Assembly (NCBI GenBank): GCA_009103225.1
Contig: RHPI01000330.1
Location: 3,216 to 29,669 of the forward strand
From: Chlorokybus atmophyticus
Lineage: Eukaryota > Streptophyta > Chlorokybophyceae > Chlorokybales > Chlorokybaceae
Direction: 5' to 3'
Length of the DNA: 26,454 nt
Part shown: in pieces, positions 20,356-26,454 of the stretch
Layout of the letters: each line of letters starts with the position of its first letter
Numbering within the stretch: the stretch's first letter is position 1
The notes under the pieces: model-generated
Seen by the model: only the letters and a program-made list of their open reading frames with translations
Database searches by the model: none
What the model was told of the DNA's origin: nothing
Position numbers and translations under genes: made by a program

Positions 20356-20610
20356 TGACAATTTTGCTCAGCTAGCTTACAGTGGCCGGTACTTAACTGT
20401 TAGGTAACGGTTACGTACTTGTCAGTTAGGCAAAGTCGCCTTATTGTGACTATGAGGTAACTTTCAGGCACCTATTAGTTAGGGTCGATCCTTTTTGAGA
20501 GCCGACCGCTAACTGATGGTGACGGCCGTTATGCTTGGGCCCCTCTATCAGGATTACCGATAGATTGAACAACGATAGTCTAACTGAGTATCCTTAGACC
20601 CACGACCATT

Positions 20611-21168
20611 CTATATATTTAACCGGCCGTTAGGGCTAACCTTTTCCGACGTAATATATAAATTCTGCAAAAACTGACAATGCGGCCACCAACAAATTAT
20701 CACAAAGCGTACAATGTTGCATGCGTATTGTACAAACAGAGGGCGAGGGATCAGTGGTTTCAGGAGCTTGAGCCAGTCTAGCTCCAACCATCCCAAGAAG
20801 TTGTTTGCCAAATGCACGCATGCTGAGTTTCCCATGGGGATGCCTACCACTTGGCGGTGCAAAGTATCGACGACAGTTCTCACACACAAGTAGTTGACAA
20901 CATATGTCAACAGCGTATGCAGCAAGTCAGCCATGAACACCTTCGTTACCCCCTCCGCAGTCACCGTATGGCCAACCGCCCATCTGTGTAATCTTGCCGT
21001 TGGGGACTGTGACGTGCATTGTAATGATGCAAGACTGAGCATGCATGTGTGCGTGAACACAGATTGCACCACTGACTGCATGCGCATGCAATTGGCAATA
21101 TTCACAATAAAGGAGAATAAGCCATCATGACACCATGCGATCGCGGCACGGTGCACACATGCACACAT
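20611..21168 (-). pseudogene. Reverse-transcriptase fragment, Penelope-like group?
   Basis: A 185-residue minus-strand frame contains RQVVGIPMGNSACVHLANNF followed by LELDWL. This is the GIPMG(N)xxxxxLAN motif of reverse transcriptases in the telomerase/Penelope-like group. Downstream the expected YxDD region is degenerate: FVIICWW in this frame, with CDNLLVAA in the neighbouring frame, so a frameshift lies near 20700. The N-terminal residues before MADLLHTLLTYVV are not recognisable as RT. There is no endonuclease domain nearby. It is a remnant of a non-LTR or Penelope-type element. Confidence 0.5.
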
Positions 21169-22320
21169 CCTTTTCGTACGACATCAACTTGACGCCCGTG
21201 CGGCTAGCTCATTGAAGCCTATTAAGGATGATATTCATGCTGTGAATGACAGTAGAGTATGATTCGGTTCTTTGCAATATGCGGGTCGCCTTTACGGTCC
21301 CGCAATTGAGGTAAGTAAGCGAGAATCTGCAATGCAGCGTGTCGTCAATGTAACACTGCGCAGTAAACATTGCCAAGCTTTACGATATTCGCAACTGACG
21401 TTGCCAGCTACATTCCACCTCCATTGTAACTAGCATACATGGCTATGATAACTTTACAATTGACTCTAAGCTCTCAAGTCATGTCGCACAATCCGAGGGG
21501 ACACTTTTGGTGCAACTTTGCTGGAGCTTTTTGAGTGTTTTAACTCATTTCACGTTTTTTTTATTACTTCGAGGCCTCCTATAGCTACTGAGTTACTAGA
21601 ACTCCATTAACTCTCGCATAACTCTGGCATGGTCCTCCGCTTCAAGGGGGCAGCATATGGGAATTTCATTACCTCCGCACCATTGGCGCACATTAAAAAG
21701 TGAAAACGGCACTCATTGAGTGCGTCCGCCCGGTTTTGTATTTCGTCACGCGGATTTGGACAAGCGCGCTACCAGCTGCATCACGAGCACAAGCAAACGC
21801 AATGCCTTAAAAACCAAGCATTATGACAAGTTCAACGCAACCCGCCGCGACAGCCAACAATGAATATAATTTGTACGCAGCAATGTTGTCGTTTAGCTCA
21901 CGGCGTGGCCTAGTTAGTAGCGCGTCGCGCCCGTGGTCCCGACAGCATGCGTTCAATTCCAACTACACTCAGCAAGAGTGCCATGATTGAGTTTTCCGGA
22001 TAGCTGCGCGCCGAGCATGCGCGTTAATGAAACTCGCATACCTGACAAAGTGCACAGTAAGAAATCTCAACTAAAATTTGGCGATTTCTCAAGATCCCAT
22101 GCCCGCAACTGAGCCACAGCCATTTTTGCAGAGTGCCCCTTGGATCGTGCGACACGCTCAAACCATCGCTTTGATTATGGTATTGTCTTAGGAATGTTGC
22201 CGAGTATGACGAGAATGGGGTGACCATGTGCGCGACCAATGATGCTAAGCGGTGTCGCGTCATTGTAAATGAACATTGCACAAACCACACCTACAATGCA
22301 ATAAATTATACCATGTAGAA
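21169..22320. other. Gene-poor region
   Basis: Apart from the tRNA-like boxes near 21.9 kb I see no supported gene. The minus-strand frame at 22024-22290 has no recognisable features. Confidence 0.4.
21899..21970 (+). other. tRNA-like A/B boxes, possible SINE head
   Basis: TGGCCTAGTTAGTAG at 21906 fits a pol III A box and GTTCAATTCC at 21951 fits a B box, at the spacing of a tRNA. The flanking 7-mers do not pair as an acceptor stem, so this is not a functional tRNA. A SINE head or tRNA pseudogene is the likeliest reading. Confidence 0.35.
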
Positions 22321-22377
22321 GCAGCGTGTGTACATATTTAGAGGCCTTGCCATAGTAGCAAGGAAAGGCGCGAGCTC

Positions 22378-22503
22378 AACACAAGTCACGCACGCACACA
22401 GACACGCAAACACGCACGACAGCAAGCAAGGCTCACAATTAACCGCTCAGCACGCACATATGCACGCGCACGCACATACAATGTGCGCGCGCGCGTGCGT
22501 GGC
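22378..22503 (+). repeat. CACG/CACA-rich low-complexity tract
   Basis: This is a purine/pyrimidine-alternating tract with CACGCACGCACA-like units ending in GTGCGCGCGCGCGTGCG, a potential Z-DNA-forming sequence. No frame is supported. Confidence 0.7.
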
Positions 22504-22550
22504 ACACCTCAAGGATGGCGCTACAGACGGTGGTGGGTGGGCGTCACCAC

Positions 22551-23601
22551 CGACTCTGATGTGGACGATGCAATGGCGGTCGCGTTGATCACGAGTACAC
22601 GCGGCAGTAACTGCGTCCACATGGATACGGCTACCACGTTGTGAGCGGCATCAGGGTTGAGGTGCTGCGCCGACGTGCTGAAGAAGGTCGCGGACACGCT
22701 CGCGTTGTACATGACGTCGTAACTGTTGGGGATCTCTTCGTAATTTGCCGCTTCACTTCAGTAAGGCAGAGTATTGCACCCTGACGCTGTCATCATAATG
22801 TCATCATGATGTGTTTGTTTGTCAGCTGACATCTTAATGAGTTGAGCAGTACGATGACAGTTCCAACTAGCCAAATCTGCATGTCGCACACCTGCGTGAT
22901 GTTACTGGTGAAGTCAAACCAGCTACTTGTTCCTGACCGGGTCGGGTGAAGGTGGATACCTCTCGCTTGCCTTGGCTGAATGTGCAAGGTCTAACATCGA
23001 AGATGTCCACTCCTGCTTGGTATACATACGCGTCGTACGCACTGCACTCGTGCGGTGAGCTCCACGCGCGCTCAGCCCGTGCCGACGCCCCCGCAAAACG
23101 AGGTGATTGGGAAGGAGTAGGTGTGCACAGCAAAAACAAAACAGAAGCAGCAACAGCGACAACATGACAAACATGACCAACAGCAGCAACAACAACAACA
23201 ACGACAGCCACAACAGGATTGCCTTCTGGAAGCTCAGGTCCGTGTCGGGGTTGGACCACGCATCGGTGTTAAAGGGCGTCTCGCCTGCAGCCACCGCCTG
23301 TCTGCTTGCAGCAGCTCCTCCTGCAATCATATCATACTAACATGCAGCGGCGTGCTGTAACCTTCTATTGTCTCACACTCTGGCCATTACCACTGATAGC
23401 TAATTGCTTGTTTGTGTTCTCCCAGCTTGCCGCAGACATTGCCAAGGGCTCAGCGGCTGTGAGGGAGTGTTTGGCAATGTCATATGCTTGCTTGAAGTAG
23501 CGGGTAGCTTCTGCCAATGCACCTTCATCGGCTTTGTCCTGGCCCAAGCTAAAGTACAGATCAGGCGTGCGCGGATTCTCCTCTTCTCGCCAGTGCGGCA
23601 G
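22551..23601 (-). CDS. Exons of an unrecognised gene
   Basis: Four minus-strand stretches look coding and have splice signals. About 23601-23404 contains LPHWREEENPRTPDLYFSLG, AEATRYFKQAYDIAKHS, and is possibly helical-repeat-like. Positions 23320-23223 contain GAAASRQAVAAG and DAWSNPDTDLSFQK, after an ATTGCAG acceptor. About 23100-22892 contains YDAYVYQAGVDIFDVRPCTF, then FDFTSNITQ in a second frame before CAG|GTGTGC. Positions 22733-22551 contain NSYDVMYNASVSATFF and HNVVAVSMWTQLLP, phase 0. The exons are not joined with confidence, and the third needs a frame change near 22945. The family is not recognised. The NxS/T-rich text would suit a secreted protein. A (GTT)n tract interrupts the second intron. 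Confidence 0.35.
23150..23215 (+). repeat. CAA/CAG/AAC microsatellite
   Basis: This is an interrupted run of AACA, CAGCAA and CAACAA units. It probably lies in an intron of the minus-strand gene; on that strand it reads as a Leu/Val-rich hydrophobic run that should not be taken for a membrane helix. Confidence 0.75.
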
Positions 23602-23931
23602 CTTGCTTCACCGTTTTATGCGTTCTTCATGACTACGGCTAAGTGAAACCCTATCATCCTATGCATGCAGGAGAGTCAGGTGTGCTGAAACGAGCAGAGC
23701 TAAACCAGTGATCTCGTATTGACTGACAGATGTGGCTGATCAATTGTAGTCGTATACTCTATCACAGAGTGAAGCACATACTTAGGTACTCACGCGCGCG
23801 CGCACTCAGGCGGCAGCGCAAAGGCCAGCCCCAGCAAACCTCTGCGTCTTGCTGGTTGGGACAGATTAAGTGGTGATCATGGGCATGGCAAGCATTGCTA
23901 AATCAACACATAGTTTCTACGCGCGAACCGA

Positions 23932-24222
23932 GTGACGTCAAGTTTAGACAGCACTCAGTGCCAGTCACTGAACAGCGCCAAGCACAAGTTGTGTCCAGCG
24001 AGTGCTCATCTTGAGCCGCCTCTCACTTGCGCCACCCCACACACGCCAAACAGCCGGGAGCACACCGCCGTCACGCAAACCGCTTCGCTGAAACGCCAAC
24101 CCCAAAGCCTACTACCCCGCAGCCGCCCCCTTCGTCTCCTCCTCCTCCTCCTCCTCCTGCTTCTCCTACCTCTCCGCCGCCGCCGCCGCCGCCGTCGCCG
24201 TCCTTTTGCCGATACTAACGCA
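23932..24222 (+). repeat. (CTC)n and (CCG)n tracts in a pyrimidine-rich leader
   Basis: CTCCTCCTC at about 24136-24158 is followed by (CCG)n at about 24174-24200, just before the ATG at 24223. In one plus frame it reads PPPSSPPPPPPP, in others Leu or Arg runs. I treat it as leader or promoter DNA rather than coding. Confidence 0.6.
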
Positions 24223-24507
24223 ATGCACAGTTCAGATGCTCAAAACAGCAGCGCATACAAGCTTGCATACGCTACGCTTGCCTCAATGCTGCGAGTTATA
24301 GCTTGCATACTGCTGTGTGAGGCGTTTGTTACGGTGGGTGTGCGGCAAGCAGCTGGCGGGGTTGGCGGAGCGCTGAGCAGGAGGCAGCTGAAGGAGATAA
24401 AGGAGGAGGAAGCGGCTGAACAGGAGCATGAGGTTGAGGGTTGGGATGATGGGTGGAGAGCAGCCTTTGGAGAGACAAGGCAAGCGGGAGAGGAGCTCAG
24501 CCTGTAG
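24223..24507 (+). CDS. Possible small secreted or membrane protein
   Basis: ATG 24223 (or 24286) opens a 94-residue frame. A hydrophobic stretch (MLRVIACILLCEAFVTVGV) would serve as a signal peptide or anchor. It is followed by an acidic helical region (LKEIKEEEAAEQEHEVEGW), ending at TAG 24505-24507. The same frame continues after that TAG and a TAA at 24517-24519 without any TGA to 24969, through several hydrophobic segments and a charged tail (HRREIARLSDSD) that ends at a GAT|GTAAGC donor near 24955. Whether that continuation belongs to the gene depends on how TAA/TAG are read. No family is recognised. Confidence 0.35.
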   Translation: MHSSDAQNSSAYKLAYATLASMLRVIACILLCEAFVTVGVRQAAGGVGGALSRRQLKEIKEEEAAEQEHEVEGWDDGWRAAFGETRQAGEELSL

Positions 24508-24955
24508 GCTGCTGCTTAACGTTGTAAGCTTGGCTGCAAGCTTGTTTTTGTGCTGGTAGTGAGCATCTCCAGATTGCTTGGGAGTGGCACAAATGTAGCA
24601 CAATTAGACAGCCTGACTACACACTGGCTCCCCCGGCCCATCACGTGTTGTGTCGAGTGTTATTTTATTTTGTCATGTTCGTTAGGCATGTATTGCACAT
24701 GCTTGACATATTTGTCTTTGCCTTGCGTTTGTGTTGCGTCTCACAGGGGTTGTGGTTGCGGCTACCATCTGCTCAGTGCACTGCTGTTTCTGCTGAGCCC
24801 TCATACTACGGCAATCCACTTTGCCGCGCAAACTTGCGCGTTGCTGCTCATGGTTGCATACAGACGGCGGCATGTTGGAGAATCTAGCGCAGACTTCAGC
24901 CGTGGTGGACAGATTCACAGGAGGGAGATTGCCAGACTCTCAGACTCAGATGTAA

Positions 24956-25540
24956 GCAATCAAGTGTAGCCACTGCATGCAAGTTGTTCAGTGATGCAGG
25001 TGCCGTGCGCGAGCAAGATGCTGCAATTGGCCCATACAGTGTTGTCGACTGAGTGCACACACCGTTTGTGGCAATACGCACAACATAGCAATTGCACAGA
25101 TTGTAGCCGACACTGAGCGCACACTGTATGCCCAGACATCATAATGAAATTAAGATGAAAGGAAAATCTACGGGCTCAACGGGAGTCAAAATTCGCTTTC
25201 TGGAACCGCATTCCGGCTCTGTGCTATGCACACGGGGTAGGAACTATGCAATATGCCACACCATGGTGTCTCTCTACAGTTTGGACAATCCTGTCGTAAC
25301 AAACGTAACAAGGCTTTTCTCTAACATCCTTTCAGCCGTGATCAGCTCTAGCGATGATGGCCACCGCCACCGCCTCCGCCTCCGCCTCCGCCTCCGCAAC
25401 TTCCAAAGTTGCAGTTTTCGGAGTACCTCTACAGCACATACACAGTCACGAGCTGTACCATTCATTTAATACTCTTCAACACAAACGCATGCACCTCATG
25501 GACAGACACGCGCAGATACTGCCAAGCCGCTGCCTCTCAC
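24956..25540. other. No confident gene; (CCGCCT)n tract
   Basis: A hexamer-like CCGCCT/CCACCG tract lies at about 25360-25402. The region probably contains introns of the flanking genes. No exon can be supported. Confidence 0.4.
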
Positions 25541-26454
25541 CTCATATGACAGGCCCCAGAACGTCTTTGCCTGGTCTTCGTTGGATGTGCCGCAGGCATC
25601 ATGGAACTGGTTGATAACATCGGATACCGAGTAGGGGTAACGATTCACACCACGGCTGCCTTGATATGGCACAGCCGCGTTGAGCAGAGCCGTTGCAGCA
25701 AAGCGGAGGAACTGATCATCAGTATTGGAGGCTGCATCACTGAGAGTTACTGAACCGCAGCGCCTGCAATGGCAAAGTTGTGCAATGTGAGCCACGATGG
25801 CGACACAGCAACATGGACGAAAACAACCCACGCAACCAGCAAGTGCAACAGGTGCACAGCAGGCCAGTACTTGTAGCATGTGTCGCCGCGGGAGCACTTG
25901 AAGGCGTCCACAAGCAAGGTGCCACTCTGTCTTTGTGAGCCATACTGGTAGCAGGAGGGCCAATTGCAGGACTTGCCAGACTGCTGCCAGAACCCAGGAG
26001 AGCAGGACTGCACACCGTCACACTCCTTGTGTTCACAGCTCCAGCAGGTATGGCCAGCTGGAGGCGGGGACTTGGTGTACGAAATTGGAGGAGGCGGGGA
26101 ATTGCTGTAGCTTCTTGGGGGAGGGGGGGACTTGGTGTAGCTGCTTGGCGGAGGCGGGGATTTGGTGTAAGAGCTCGGGGGTGGAGGCGACTTGGTGTAA
26201 CCCTTTGGAGGCGAAGGCGAGGACTGTGGACAGGGTGAGGGTGGTGGTGATTTGCTGGGCGGGGGCGGGGAAGGCGGCGACGGTGGAGGTGGAGATGGCG
26301 GCGACGGTGGGGGTGGCGAAGGCGGAGACGGAGGAGGCGGCGATGGCTTTGGTGGCGGTGGAGATGGTGGAGGAGGTGACGGACCGGGTGGAGGTGGGGA
26401 AGGAGGCGGAGACGGTGGAGGGGGTGAGGGCGGTGATGGTGGAGGGGGTGATGG
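25541..26454 (-). CDS. Pro-rich cell-wall/matrix protein, partial
   Basis: The 5' end lies beyond the window. Exon 1 (26454-25871) encodes a long SPPPPSPP-type hydroxyproline-rich stretch, then five or six Tyr-containing units of the form SYTKSPPPP (26225-26050). A Cys-rich module follows: CWSCEHKECDGVQSCSPGFW, CNWPSCYQYG, CSRGDTCYK. A 107-nt intron (AA|GTACTG to TTGCAG) joins in phase to exon 2 (25763-25541) with DAASNTDDQFLRFAATALLN and YPYSVSDVINQFHDACGT, ending at GAG|GTGAGA. The PGFW motif plus an ALLNA helix pair resembles PGYWKN-type modules of extracellular proteins. With the SPPPP shaft this fits a green-algal extracellular-matrix glycoprotein, structurally like pherophorins though not clearly one. 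All Gln codons are CAA/CAG. Confidence 0.6.

Noticed and set aside
21899-21970. Functional tRNA gene
   Set aside because: The A and B boxes are present but neither a 7-bp acceptor stem nor a standard anticodon arm can be formed.
22923-23330. Poly-Leu membrane helix on the minus strand
   Set aside because: It is produced by the CAA/CAG microsatellite, most likely intronic.
24027-24218. Plus-strand PPPSSPPPPPPP extensin-like frame
   Set aside because: It is made by CTC and CCG microsatellites in a short stop-bounded frame, with no signal peptide; better read as leader DNA.
1-26454. CRISPR arrays, bacterial operons, phage or integron structure
   Set aside because: No regularly spaced identical repeats, ribosome-binding sites or tightly packed ORFs; the coding logic is spliced eukaryotic.

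Overview
The window looks like repeat-rich nuclear DNA of a eukaryotic alga, most likely a green alga. Reading frames are cut by short introns of about 55-240 nt with GTRAGY-like donors and TGCAG-like acceptors. A minus-strand gene at the right edge encodes an (SP)nPPPP-rich cell-wall or matrix protein of green-algal style. A TGTAA motif, the usual green-algal polyadenylation signal, follows the TATA box of the one clear LTR. No rRNA, CRISPR array or bacterial operon structure is visible. Exon boundaries below were read by eye from splice signals and phase and are provisional.

Layout. (1) 150-660, minus: the 3' end of an intact-looking, unrecognised spliced gene. (2) 1.2-9.55 kb: a block that I infer to be one large DNA transposon or two nested ones. 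Clusters of direct and inverted TGGTACGA repeats lie at 1.22-1.40, 5.75-5.86 and 9.38-9.54 kb. Between them are a zinc-finger/coiled-coil/OTU-protease gene, a RING-like gene, a cytosine-5 DNA methyltransferase with Cys-rich and Tudor-like N-terminal domains, and, convergent to it on the minus strand, a Plavaka-like DDE transposase with a zinc finger. (3) 9.63-9.92 kb, minus: an exon with a signal peptide and a CxxC site. 10.0-10.57 kb, plus: a small intact three-exon acidic coiled-coil gene. (4) 11.1-15.34 kb: a 5'-truncated, decayed Ty1/copia element with its 3' LTR. It lies beside a decayed minus-strand gag-protease retroelement (15.4-19.3 kb), which is itself split by a related solo LTR at 17.4-17.8 kb. 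(5) 19.3-22.5 kb: gene-poor DNA with a 149-bp foldback, a reverse-transcriptase fragment and a tRNA-like promoter pair. (6) 22.5-26.45 kb: minus-strand exons of an unknown protein, a possible small plus-strand secreted or membrane protein, and the matrix-protein gene running off the right edge.

Two signals stand out. The first is the putative mobile unit that carries a DNA methyltransferase, an OTU protease and a RING-like protein beside a Plavaka-type transposase. The second is the stop-codon pattern. At least 14 in-frame TAA/TAG codons interrupt otherwise continuous frames, mostly where Gln would fit, while all six recognisable gene ends are TGA. This could be a TAA/TAG=Gln nuclear code, as known in some ulvophyte green algae, or C-to-T decay of transposons. 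The window alone cannot decide, and the many normal CAA/CAG codons argue for caution.
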